From assembly GCA_030549495.1 (NCBI GenBank), contig JAUIRK010000923.1:62001-126000 (forward strand): a stretch of 64,000 bases of DNA, read 5' to 3'. This stretch comes from Nectonema munidae. Its lineage: Eukaryota > Nematomorpha > Nectonematoida > Nectonematidae. The notes beneath the pieces are model-generated. The model made no database searches. It was given only the letters and a program-made list of their open reading frames with translations, and was not told the origin of the DNA. Shown here one piece after another: positions 1 to 13,400 of the stretch (position 1 is its first letter; every line of letters starts with the position of its first letter). The position numbers and the translations under genes are program-made.

Positions 1-1305
1 GAAAATAATAATATATAAAACCTTTAATATCTGTACCTACAAGAATTCAATTCCCCAACTTCGGCCCAGATGTGCTCTCTGATGTTAAAAAGTTAAAAAG
101 TGTATGAATTTGTTTGCACAGTGAATAAAAAATTATGACACGATATTTGATCAACAAAACTGAAAAGAAATTTCGTTGACAGTCGTGAAATATATAATGT
201 AAATATTTCACTAAAAATTTAATCGCAATGCGCAAGACGGAAAAATATTTTGTATTGAAATCATCTTTACTCTCTCTAAATTAAAGAAAAAAGTGATGGA
301 ATCTACTGCTACGTAGAATTTGGCTATCGAGCTAGGCTCTCGAATCGAACAGTATCCATGATTATCCTCAAGATATATACATATATTGGTGTTGATAATA
401 TCAATATATAATAATGATAAAAAGATATTGATAACTAATATGCATATCTTTTTTTGGAACATTTCAGACTTTTAGTTTCTACTAAAAAAGCAAAATTCAA
501 ATCCATTACTACCTTGTCAATTCCAAGATCCAAGTCCTAAATGTGTATTTGGATTTATCTGGTAATTATAACTAAAATAATGTATACTCTGTAATTTGTC
601 GATATACTCAATTGACCGATTCATCAGGGAAATACGGTGCTAATAACATTATAATACTTTGACATTTTTTTCGTTATAGAAATTGTAATATTTAATTTCA
701 TGGAGAAATCAAAGAAAATATAACTAGATGATGATGTGTCATTTTTAATTCTTTCAAATATGAAATTTGTTCACAATCGTCGCTACCATATGTTGGTTTG
801 GTTCTAGAGTCAGAGCTCGATTATCCGACACTGTTCGTTTCACAGATGTTTTTTGTCTGATTGTTAATAGGTTTCAACATCCGAATCCGCAATTTTGAAA
901 TATTTTTCTTTTTTTTTCTATCTACCGCAAAGGTTTTTTTTCGCAATTTTAAATGTTTGCTTTATCCAAAATTTTTATGTAAGTATTTCTTTATGATAAC
1001 ACATATACATTGAGACTTCTTCTATCTACAAGAAGTATAAAACTTGCTTTTGTTTAGAATAGCTGTTATGATATACGCATCCGCACCTGCTTAAAAAATG
1101 AAATATGGTTAACACGAAAAGAAGGGTAGGGTGATAAATGTCTTGTGTAAAATATAGAATGTGTAGAATATAGTACATTTTTTCATTATATACAAACATT
1201 TTATACTATTTTCCATTGTTTCTCGGTGATCTCCGATTCGAATCGCAGCCTTCCAAGTTTTATCTTCTCGTTGAAAATATTTCACCTTACCTTTATCTTT
1301 TCTAG
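1..1305. other. Intron or 5' flank of the ZMYND11-like gene; no exon seen
   Basis: No coding exon is convincing here. The PHD finger exon expected just upstream of the bromodomain in ZMYND11 was looked for and not found, so it probably lies left of the window. About 775-1100 resembles 22271-22551, sharing the stretch TTTATCCAAAATTTTTATG and an ATCCGCATCC-like motif, so it is likely a worn copy of the same hAT-type MITE. Confidence 0.5.
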
Positions 1306-1455
1306 ACTATCACTGAGAAGGAACTCGTGGATGACTCGAATAGGGACAGTAGGAACGGCATAAATGCGAATAGCAGAAACTCTATCTCTTCACTCAGTCG
1401 AAAGCAGTTGAATAAGATTCTTGGCTACATCGTTGAACGCATCAAAACCGTTTCG
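1306..1455 (+). CDS. ZMYND11: ZMYND11 exon 1 of window: linker and first bromodomain helix
   Basis: The acceptor is TTTTCTAG before 1306 and the donor is GTAATC at 1456; phase 0 to 0, 50 codons. It ends KQLNKILGYIVERIKTVS, which matches the human KQEMGTYLRFIVSRMKE helix. The residues before it are Asn/Ser-rich linker. Confidence 0.72.
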
Positions 1456-4400
1456 GTAATCATCTCCTTCTGTTATTATATTCTTTATTATACTTTTGCC
1501 TTCCTCAGAATCCTCTTTTCCTTTCTTCAACCAACACGGTTTTGGCATCCTTTAACGACTCCATCATCAATCTCATGTACTTTTGCAAAATTAAAATGGT
1601 GACCTTTTTTCTTATTCTTCAATCCAGTGTTTTTCAATCTTTATTTCAATATGCTTCCCTTTTATATAAATTTGATTTTGGTGTCGTGCTATATTTCTTT
1701 ATCAAATGTTTTTTCATTTTTCTAAAATCTAGCTTTTAAAGTAACGTTTGAACATGTCAGTAGTTATATTGAAGTTATAATTTCTCTTCTTGTTTTGAGG
1801 GATCCACTTCATACTCATCAAAGTATATCTTCAAATGAATTTTTTGCAATACTATTGGTACGTATCCTAGTTTTTAAATCACTCCTTTAATCCTTTTAGG
1901 CATTGATTTTCTAAAATTAACTTAGGCATGAAATTTCAAAACCCCGAAATTTTCTCAAAAAGATTTCTAACTCTTACATAGTATTTATTGTTATATTTAT
2001 ATTTAGCTTTCCGTTTCGTTTAACGTCTTTTGTTCAGTTTATGTGTGAACACAAAATTAATTCGACAAGTATAAATCTAAAATTTTTGCAAACTTTTTAT
2101 ATCAAAGATTTGACTAATTTGATGAATACAATTATTTAGTTACTCAGTTGAACAGATAATAATTGTCTGGTTAGTCACTTAGTAGTAATGTCTGATTTGG
2201 TACTTTATAAGTTATTTAAATAAAAATAATAACAATAATGGTCACCTTTATTTAGGAAAAAAGACAACTGGTTTCACCTTCTTCGTCGAGTGTATTATAG
2301 TATATAATTGAAAAATTTTAATCCTAAATTATTTTATCGTTAATTTTCATTTTTAATTTATCTACGCTAATACACTCCACGACGAAGGTGATACTTCGAA
2401 ACCGCAATAAAATTCTCCATTTTTATTTTTACCATTAATTCTTATAATGGTCACATCTGACAAAGATTTTATTTCTGTTATTTAAGTTAGTAATCAGTTA
2501 GTCTTTCTTTGTTGTCGACGAAATCCCGTTTTGATTGTCTAGGACAGCGTTTTTCAAACTGTGGGTCCTGACCCTTCTAAAGATGACCTCATAAAATTTT
2601 TTTTCTTTTTAATGACCCTTCTCACTGGCTCGGATCAAAAATAAAATGAATTGTGACAAAAAAGATTCTGAATTAATGAACCTAGTGAACAGAGTTTGTC
2701 TTATTACACCTAAGTGCTATGGGTCGCGATGCAAACTGTGGTTCTTGCTATGGATCGCAGTAATAAAAGTTTGAAAAACCCTGGTCTAAGAAGTATAGTT
2801 TCATCGACTAAATCTTGTGTACCCCGTTTTTATGATACAATTTTTGATATTGCATATACCAGCATACGGAAATAGATATAAAACAGGGGTTCTTAGACTT
2901 CTGTACCTATTTACAGCCAATGTTCCTATTTTGGAACATAAGTAATTTCATCTTCGTCTGCTTTTTTCAATGACTTTGAATATAAATCGTCTGCGTTTTT
3001 TAGATATCGTCTGCTTTGCTTGGTCTTAAATGGGTTAACCCCCATCACCCTTACCTAATTATTGAATTATCTTCGCCATTTCTTATACTAGTTGCCGGTA
3101 TGCCGTCTTCAAATATGTGCAAATTTTGAATTGTTTTAGAGATCGTTAACTACGAAGAGATCATGAAATAAAACCATAAGCTTTGTTATTATACCCTTGC
3201 CATATTTATTTACAAAAAGGAAAATTTAAATGAGAAATGACAAATATACGAATAGCTATGACTATTTTACAATATGACTGTGTATGTTTGTTTCAGTGTT
3301 TTTATTTTTTGATCCTAAGTTTGGTTATTTGTGTATGTAAAATGTAATGATAAATACAATACTGTGATGTATCAAATGTTACATGAGAAGATAGCAATAA
3401 AATCAACTCAAAATCCACTCGGGAGAATTTCTGTTTATCAGTGAAGCTCGCCTATTACTATTGTGTATATCGAATTGATTGAAATGAATATGTTTGTCAA
3501 TTTGATGCGCTCAACACAGTGGCGTAGCTATAAAAATTGCCGCCCGGGGCGGTTCATGAATTTGACGCCTCTCATTTATTTTAAAAATAAATAAAATCTT
3601 GCTAAGAACGCGTAGTCTTAATACTCCTTCTTCCTTTGATACCCCCACTTTGGGAGGGGAAATCAGATCCATACATTACCTGAATTTCCATCCAACAGAA
3701 TATATGTCTTTACTTACACACAAAGAATAAACTTTAATTTGTAATAGAGACACTACAAAAGAGATCGATTTTGCATTTTTCTTTAAAAATTTAACTTATA
3801 TCAAAAGATTACTTACCTGAACAAAATCGTAAAATATGTTATGAAAGAATACTTGTAAGTTGAAACTTGTGACAGTTAGATTTCAGATGAAGTAAAAAGA
3901 AATATACAGAAAATGGAGGATTGAATTAATTTGATATGTTTTTGCAAAAACAATGTTAACTGATCCATGCAAAATATTTACAAATAGGTAATATTTTGTT
4001 TGAAAATATTGAATAGTTTGAAACACAAAATATTACTCTAGCTGTTCCACGCATTAATAAATTACATTTGACAGCTTTCCTCATCTCTTCCTCTCTGCCT
4101 ATCTCCCCTCACTTATGTGAGATTAGATATTCGCTTTTTACGTGTCTTCTATTTTTTGTGTTTTTCAATTGAGAATCTCTTATAATCCAAATTGTTATGA
4201 AAATCTTAACATCATATTGATTGCAACATTTAAGTAACTTCAAAAAAGTGCCGCCCGGAGCGGACCGCCCCTCCTGGCTACGCCACTGGCTCAACGTGTG
4301 TATGGCATCTTTAGGTTTATGAAAGTAGTATTTGTAATTGTCTTTTCAAAGGAATAATTATATTTGTATTATATTTTCTTGAGAAGGCTTTTGATTCAGT

Positions 4401-7400
4401 TCCTAGGAATGTTATACGTTGTGCATTAAGAAAGAAGGGTATACCTGAGTTTGAAGTGAACGCAGTAATGGAAATGTATCCAGATTCAAGAACAGCAGTG
4501 CGTATCGAAGGTGAGCTTTCAGAGTGGTTTAAAATAAATGTTGGTGTTCATCAAGGGTCTGTAATAAGTCCTTTCTTGTTTATCATAGTGATAGACGCTC
4601 TGAGTTGGATGAGTTGAATGTTAAGTATACCGAATGGAAAAGAGCACTTGAAAGCAAAGGATTAAAAATAAATGTAGCAAAGACCAAAGTGATGATCGTG
4701 AGTAATAAAACTAATGGTGTCAGGGAAGTGAGTAGTGTCGACCCCTGTTCATTATGTGGACTGAGGGTAATGAGAAACGCCATTTTATGTACGACTTGTA
4801 ATAAGTGGGTTCACAAAAGATGTTCCTCTATAAAGGGCTCTCTTTCTGCAGTGAGTGGCTTTGTTTGTAGAAAGTGCAAAAATAGAGACAGCGTAAGTAG
4901 TCTTGTTGAAAAAGTCAAATTAGGAGATGATACGTTTGATGTTGTTGATGATTTATGTTATTTGGGCGATATGATCAATTGCAACAGTGATGTTTCTAGT
5001 AGCGTAAGAGCGCGAATACGCCTAGGTTGGAAAAAGTTCAAGGAATTATCCGACTTACTGTGTGGAAATTTTTTATCTGACGAACTAAAAGCAAAACTGT
5101 ATAAAGTTTGCGTTAGAAGTACGATTTGTTACGGTTCTGAAGGCTGGGTGATGAAGAAGGCTGACACGAGAAGGCTACAAACAACTGAGATGAGATTTAA
5201 AAATAAGCATTTGATCCAACCCTGGGTTGTTTGCCGTATTTAAAAAATTTAGAGAGGGGTTAGGAATTTTTTTTTTAATAATAGAAAAATATTGTTCATC
5301 TAAAAATCTTTGAGCAAACAATATAAAATTGACTATGTTTTGAGAAGAAGATTGTGATGGCTTAGTGAATCGCTCTTAAATACACCCTTGCGTGTGACTG
5401 CACTCCTGGTATAGTTATGGCATAAGCTATGCATACGTTATTTGTCGACTTTCATTTTAGATTTGCTAACACGGAAAATCCTCACGTAGATAAATTATTG
5501 TAAAGGGGAATAAAACATACATTTTCAAGCTTATGTAAACTCGGATAATATATTCAAGTCAAAATGTCTAATATATACTATTCCAGTCCTTTCAAAAATA
5601 ATTTTAATTTCTGGGTCTTCTTGGAAATCAGTAAAATAATCCTCTCCTGAATCGTTATCATTTCTCTTTTATGATATATCCAAGGTTGGCCACCTGACTC
5701 AGTTGTTTTGCAGCATATTTCTTCAACACCATTTTTGGTATCTATAGCGCACAAAGCTGTTACGAGGTTCTTCTCATTAAGGCGTTGATTTCCTTCTTTG
5801 GCTTATCCCATATGTTAAAAGAGTTGCTTTCTGATCGTACCGAATTATTCTCATGCATCATTCGATGTACCAGAACACTGTATTTGCTTTCACGATGTTA
5901 CCTCTTCCCTAATTAGAGTTTCTGGGTCTAGATTTCCTAAGCCTCTTTTCCAGAGCATTGAACTTGATTCTCGAAAAATACACATGAGACTGGAGAAATT
6001 TATTGGGTTTATCTTTCTATCCTTATTCTATCAAAAAAATTAAAAAATTTTAGTATGCTTGAAACTGTCGAACTATCAGAATCTTTGTAATTATTACGCA
6101 ATGGTTGGTTTGTTATGTATGCAACCTATATCTTGTAAAATGCAAGAGAAATTTTCCATTTGTACCTAACTTTTTATCTTTTTAGATAAACATTAGTTTT
6201 ACTTTTTATGCATATTCGTATTACTTTTTGTTGCTTTATTTTATTTTCTTGAGAGAAATCTTGAGTCTCAAGAATTCTCAATAGAATTTCCCATTTTAAC
6301 GAGAAAATAGAAACTGTAGTCCTGATTTTTTAAAATTTCCATTGCTTATTACCAAATTACAAATCATACACAGCTGTTTTTATTACCATCTTGTTCTGTA
6401 CCTTTCGCTAGAGGCATACCTGTCAGTGTCTCAACTTTGTGAATTTCTTGATGAAGTGTGCACCTTTTAAATGAGAAAAATATGTAGTATTAATTCATTT
6501 TGACATTTAAATACTGTTTTGTTAATCTACTTTTGGCGCCAACAACAATGTTTTTAAAAGAATTTAGCCTGCGATTGAATAAATTGAGCTAATATTATTA
6601 TTAAAAGATTTGCAAAATCATCTAGCTAGATTCTAGACAACAAAAAATGCTTTTAGTTTAATAATTACATGAACTGTAAATTATTATAAAAATATATCCC
6701 GTTGCCATTTAAAGCTTATTTAAATTACAAAATTTTAAAATAACATCTTTTGATTTGAATGGGTCTTTAGCATCAGTATTGTTGCAACTAGCATTTTGGA
6801 ATCCCTGCCTCAATATTTGGTTCCCGAAGCACAACGGCGTATGGATACCCGGTTATGTTAACGTTTATATACTCTTTGTTTTTTTAGAGCTTATTACATT
6901 TCGACTTTGGCGAATCAAATCTATATAAGTATCAATGTATTTTTGCAATCTTTAGATTCAAAATTTTGATTGAAGTTGAAAGATCAAGAACAATCTTGCA
7001 CATTTGTGTTTTACTTTGCGTTAATGAACAATGTGTTGCCGCTTTTTTACCTTATATTTTAAAAAGTTCTTTCCCACTTTTAATCTATATATTTTAAGGT
7101 GTTTTTACATCTCTTCAAAAAAAGTTTTCTATATTTTTGTTGATAGGCTGTTTTTTATTCCAATCCAAAATGCATACAAAGTTATCCATTTAAAAATAAC
7201 TTTTCGAGTTTTTAAGCGTTTTTTACTCATAATGTAACGTTAATTCATTTACAATACATTTCTGACAAAGAAATACACGCAACGTTCAGAGTTTTTCTTG
7301 ATGCGTTTTTGCAACGTTACAGGTTAATCCATTTGGTCCCATCGTCATCTTTAAATGACGCACACGAATTTTTGATTTTAAGTATATTTTATATCAAATT

Positions 7401-10400
7401 ACTAAATTTTTTCTGCGATCAAATGGATTAAAGAGATCCAAGATTCATTCATGGTATTTTTTATAAAGAAAAAAAACGGTGTTAAATAAAATTATTGAAC
7501 TTCCTTTAATTGCGAATGAATATAATTTATAAAGAATGTGTATATCAAAACTAAAATTCGTTTTAAAAATAAAATCGTCTGCGTTTATCAATGCTTAATA
7601 CAAATCTTCTGCTTTATATTAGATATCGTCTGATTATTCTGGTCGTTAACGAGTTAATTAAAATCAAAACGATTCACTGCATATCAGAAATAGACGTTAG
7701 ACCTTGTTATAAAAGAATTTTAATGTGTATTACAGTAAAATGGGGGAAGCAGGGATTTCATGAAAATGCCCTGTTTCCCATTCCAACTCTAACATATACA
7801 TGTTGATTCATGTTGAACATAATCCCATTTTATACTTCACAGAAAATTATAAATGAAGCGTATACCTGTGTCGAAATGCTCTTATTTGATTTGGAATGGA
7901 TGTATCATAATTCAGTCATTACATTTGGTTGTAAGAAAACTTTTCTCTTTATTTGTACATTTCCAAACTCCATTCTTTTCTTCACTTCTGTCAAGATAAC
8001 GCTGCCATAACGACAAACGCAAAGAGAATTATTCGCTCGTTTGAAGCTGAGGTTGGCGAATTGAAGCTGTGTTGGCAGTGCTATTCTCGTGTCTTTGAAC
8101 AGCCTGAAAGTTGGTTCGTCCAACTTTGCGATGTGCCCCACACTCTTATTTGGGCCAAAGTTTCTGGCTACACCTTTTGGCCTGCCAAAGTTTTGCAGGT
8201 TCACAATCAAACAGCGGACGCTCGATTCTTTGGAGACAGACACGACAAGTAGTATTTCTTCTTCAGTTCCTAAACCCAAATCTAAAAATTATGCTACTTA
8301 CTATTACTTCTCAGGTGATACGCTTAAACTTGAGAAGTTCCGAGTACTCTGAATCGGCTGTTTTCGGTAGTACCATCGGAACCGGTATAATATAGCGCGA
8401 TATTCTGCGAAATCGGATATAACGTCACGAACCTATATACTCTAAATGTTTAAAAAACGCGCCAAATCAACAGTGACATCAGTCCTTGAACAGGCTTACG
8501 TCTTTTGATTAGTTAAACTGTCACTCAGTTGGATGTAGATTAATTGCCCTTTCGTTTATCAGATTTACATTTTAATCAAATTTATACATTCCAAACCTTT
8601 TTGAATTTATAGCATGCCCATCATTCCAAGAATCTATCAGTCACTTTTTGTGTTAATAACATTCTAACGCTTGATTATATGTTTTAATCGCGAAGTAAAA
8701 TGTGAATAAAACCTTTTGAAATCACGACTGATCTTGTGTTAATGATATGAATATTCAATTCTATTTCTTTTTGCACGAGTCGTATTCGTTCTTTACAAAA
8801 AGACATCTTGTTTTCTTGTTTTCGACAAGAATTTTATTCTTTCCTTACATAATAAACTGTTTTCATAATTAGATCTTATTTGGTATCGATTTTTTTTTTA
8901 TCAAATCATTGTAAAATATTGAAACATATTGATTTCAAAACACGTCAGGAAATAAATTGGCGTTTTTGAGCAAGTAGTTTTAAACGTTATTATCGTAAAT
9001 TCCCGACTAATCTGTCCTAGAAAGCGTTCTTCGTTATAACATGGACCACCCTATATGCGACGCTGTAGCGAGAGCGCACTGCTTCAAACATAACCATAGA
9101 GTCGGAACAAAAACATCCACTCCGACTGCTCTTATTAGTGATACTTCGACTTTCCTTCTAATAAAACTAATTTGACATCATAGTTTTTACACCAGGGGTC
9201 TAGGGGCCGCATTGGAATTTACCTAGGGTTTGCGCGCTTTAGTAAAATTCGATTTTATGAACAATTTTAATAATAATATTTATACAATATTCAAATTCAT
9301 CACACGTTTTCATGAGGTAAAAGAGAGAGAAAATTATGGTCACTGTAACATTTTGGTATACTTTAGATATGAGTATAGAATTATAGATATTTAAAACAAT
9401 TAGTGAGGAAATAAAGCATATGGATCTGGAGTCTGTGGGGCTTCTGTATATGGAATCCTCCACAAAGATTGATCATATTAATGAAAGAAAGACCTTCTTT
9501 AAGATTTCAAAATCTTTTTCGTCTAAAAAGTGAAAGCCTTTTTTACTCTGTTCCTAAACCCAAATAGTATTTTCGTTTATTGCTTAAAGTATTCTCATTT
9601 TCATTATGCCATAAAAACGTTCTTTTATTCGGTGCTCTTGATGACAAGCATGCATCATAATATTTATTTTTTTTTAAACTTTTTTTTACATAGGGCTTGG
9701 GTTCCTTTCAAAAATTGTTACATGTTTTCCAAATCCATTCCTATTACCGTTTCCAAGTGCAATAAAGCAGATATGAAGAGGGCGCTCGATGAATTGAAAG
9801 AGCACTGCAAAAAGCTGTGCAAAACCTTTGGCTACGTTCCCTACTGCGAATTGAAAACACCCTTCAACTCAGACAAACTCTTCTACTTCAGAGACAGCTT
9901 CAGGCCGAGTGCCAATGTTAAAAATGAGTTTTTTCCACCTTCCTCTTCTTCCAATGTTACTCCCACAACACCAACTCCTACTGCGGCAACAACAACAGTC
10001 ACAAGTATAAAGCCCATGAAATTACCCGTCTTCACATTTACCATTTCCGCAACATCTCCAGCCATTACATCATCTTTATCATCTACCACATCCACCAGGA
10101 CAGCGAATAACTTTTTAGATAGTAAAGCGCCCTTTGCGCCCCCTTCCTCCACTAACAACAGCAGCACATCTCATGCTTTGCATTTGCGCAAGTGCATCTC
10201 GTGTAAGATGAGCATGCCGGATTCCAGCTCTGGCAAGGATTACTGCTCAAAGTGTGCTTCCATTGTGTCCCCCTTCGCCGAATTTGTGCGGGGAAATGTC
10301 GTTAAGAAGGAGACTCTGATTGATCATTCCTACGTCACTCCAATCAAACAGCCCTGCACAACAACAATAACCGCCTCGTACACTCCCTCTCTTCCTCCGA

Positions 10401-13400
10401 TCCTGTCCTCTCCAAGGACTCTCTCCATTCCTCAATTAGTCAACCATGAACCGCTTCCGATTCTCACTGATTTCAGCCAATCTGCTCTGCTTAACTGTGA
10501 AATATTGCTATCCCAAAAAATAACTAGGATTTTGAAAGGCGAAATCAAGGACTACAGCGCCGATGTTCTTAAAATTTATGAACCACTTCCAGAAAAGGCA
10601 CTTCCTCTTTCCCCAGCCGATAACATTGCTTTTCAGAGAGACATTGTCATGAATGAAGAATCAGTTATCCCCACGACTACAACAAATCACGAAAATGCGT
10701 CCCATCTCTGCAATAGCATAGAAAAAATATGTGATGCGGCTGACTCGGTAAGTGTACACTTACCGTTTATATCCAGTTCCGTTGCCAGGTGAGGTGTTGG
10801 CTAGAGGCGCCTGTGAAACCACTTTAACCATTCAAATCAATAATGATTTTAGGAAATTTTTTGTCAATTTACATTAATCTTAGCACATCTCACTTTCTCC
10901 CACGGAAGATTTATCTCAGATCTCTATATATTTAAGTGCATGCTTTTATGTTGTGATATAATTCATGATATACTTAGAATCGATGGAGCCTATTTACCGA
11001 AAATGGTGATCTCCATGCTTTCATCTTTATATCCGATGCCGCAGTATATCGTCTGACTTAACACAATTGCACATATGACTTTTTTGGACCGAATGCCTGC
11101 GAAAAAATAACTATAAAATATTTTAAATAGATCAAGTATTAATGTTTTATTTAAGATCCCATAAATAGTTGTTACAAGCTCTAAAAGAAACGATTTAATT
11201 TAAATGTCATAAACCTGGTTTTTCATAATCCAGACAAAAAATTTGTATTATTGATGGTTAACAGTATATGCAGCCCCCGTAGGGTTTATTTTGCCCCCAC
11301 TCTGGGTTATAATCTCACCCCATTAAAATCATTTCACCATGTACTCCTGTCACGTAGCTGATTATTATTAGTTTGGAAAGGTTTTGATCATGCGATATTA
11401 AACAAAGATTAAGTTATTGAACATGTACATTACGTCATGATCTCTCGATCTTGACAAGAAATTCATTAGAGATTTTCAGGATCTGTATGTTGATGCTCAG
11501 AATCCTTATTTTAGAAAATTTTTAACTACACGACTCCTTACAACATCATGGCCTTCCAACCTTTTTAGATTTGTGGCCTCTTCAGTATGCACAAGTTTTA
11601 AAAGACACTCAGTTACGAGCATATATTATTATTAGTGTCATGGTATCATTTCAAAACTCTAGGTATTCAATGACCACTTATGTTTTTAATATGGCTCTTA
11701 GTTTCGAAAAAACCTGGCCTAGAGGGACCTTATAAAATGGGTTAAGCTTTGATGCTTTAAAGACCATAGTTTTGAAGATTAATCTTTTGCTTTTCTTTTT
11801 AAATGTAATTATATATGTTTAAATTAGATTTCTTTGACACTAGTATCCCAATGATCGTTAAAGTGTTCAACAGAAAGATTAAACAAATTATGGGTTCTCC
11901 CTTAATCAAAAAAGGCTTTAATTAAAAGCTTGTCTGTCCAGATTCTATTGTTTGTCTACTGAAACATAAGCATTACGCACAAATGTATACTGTGCACTTT
12001 TAGGAATAAATATTCTAATGTTTAGAGAGGCCTTCTACAACACTTTCACGACCTAAAAAAGGAAATGGAGGAATTGATCAATCAAAAGATAAGCCATATC
12101 AATTCAAAATTTCTCCTGGATAATAATTATGCTGATGAGCACAATTGTGACAGTAATACTCAAGATAACACTGTCAAATCCACTCTCAACGAAACTGAAT
12201 CGTGTCATATTGATGAAGCAAATCTCAATCCTATTTTGCAATGCCAATTAGAGTAAGATGAAATTTACTGCACTTCTCCTTATATGCATATTTTGCAACT
12301 TTTTTTCTTCTTTAGAAGCACTGCAGTGAAGAGTGCTATTCAAACAAACCCTTTGATAATTCAAACCGAAAGCTCCGGGAATCCTTCTTCAAGTATCTTG
12401 TTAATCAATTCTAGAATTAATTTCTTATAAACTTGACACGTGTTTGATGAGAAAAAAGAAGGAGGAACTTACGGTTAGACACTATGAAACCCAAGTTTTT
12501 TTGAACATAAAAAAGCCATTGGGTTGTATACGACCCCGACAAAATAGTTAAGAGAAACAAAAATAAAAGAATTTTAAGTTTACTATAAAATAGATGCAAA
12601 AGTGTGTTTCAATTTAAAAGCTTAACACTAAATATTTTATAATTTAAAGCTGTCTATTTTTTAAATGGGGGTTTAATATAATCCGTGTTATCGAGGTAAA
12701 AAATTGTCTTAATTCCCAAAATTTTATTAAATTTCACTTAAATGCTGAAAATAAAAACATTCCCGCTTGAACATTTTTCTTTCAAACTAAAAAAACTTTT
12801 GTTAAAAAAGTTATGCGTTTCAAGTGATCCCATGTCTCTTGTAGTGTTAAAACCGATGTGAAAAGTGTTTTAGATATTTTCATTAATTTAAGCTGTATTC
12901 ATATACTATTTGAAATATGGTTGTGCAGTAAAAGAGGCCGTTCTTGAGGGATGGAAATTTCAGATAGATTCTGGATTCTGCTTTGCTGGCGGGACCATGA
13001 TATCCATAATGATGGATACGAACGTCACATACATTTCTTAATTTGACTTCTGCTTTAGTAATCTTTAAATCAATATGTGAACTTGGCATACAAATGTATG
13101 TCAATGTAATAAGCATGATTGGAAGCCATACATTAGTCAGATATAGGCATAGTAAAATTATTTTGAAAAAAATTGAAAAAAATTTCCGACTAGTTTCGAA
13201 ATTTATTCTCCTTTATAAAAGACAAAATTTTAAACAACTGGAATTAAAATAGAGACAATTAAAATAAGTGAAAGTGGCAGGAAAACAAAACTGGAGATGA
13301 TGAAATTATTTCGCAAGAATAAAAGCAAACAAAGAAACAAACACACCCGCTTATATATATATAATATATATAGTAAACAGAGAAGAAAAAAATTATTGGA

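Larger units (their letters stand above)
1599..7842 (+). other. ZMYND11 intron of 6.2 kb, filled with repeats
   Basis: Between two in-phase bromodomain exons. It holds a hAT MITE (2545-2783), TTAA MITEs (2903-3038, 7324-7431, ~7567-7657), a hAT MITE (3517-4288) and a LINE fragment (4370-5243). About 5250-7320 is AT-rich with nothing I recognise. Confidence 0.65.
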
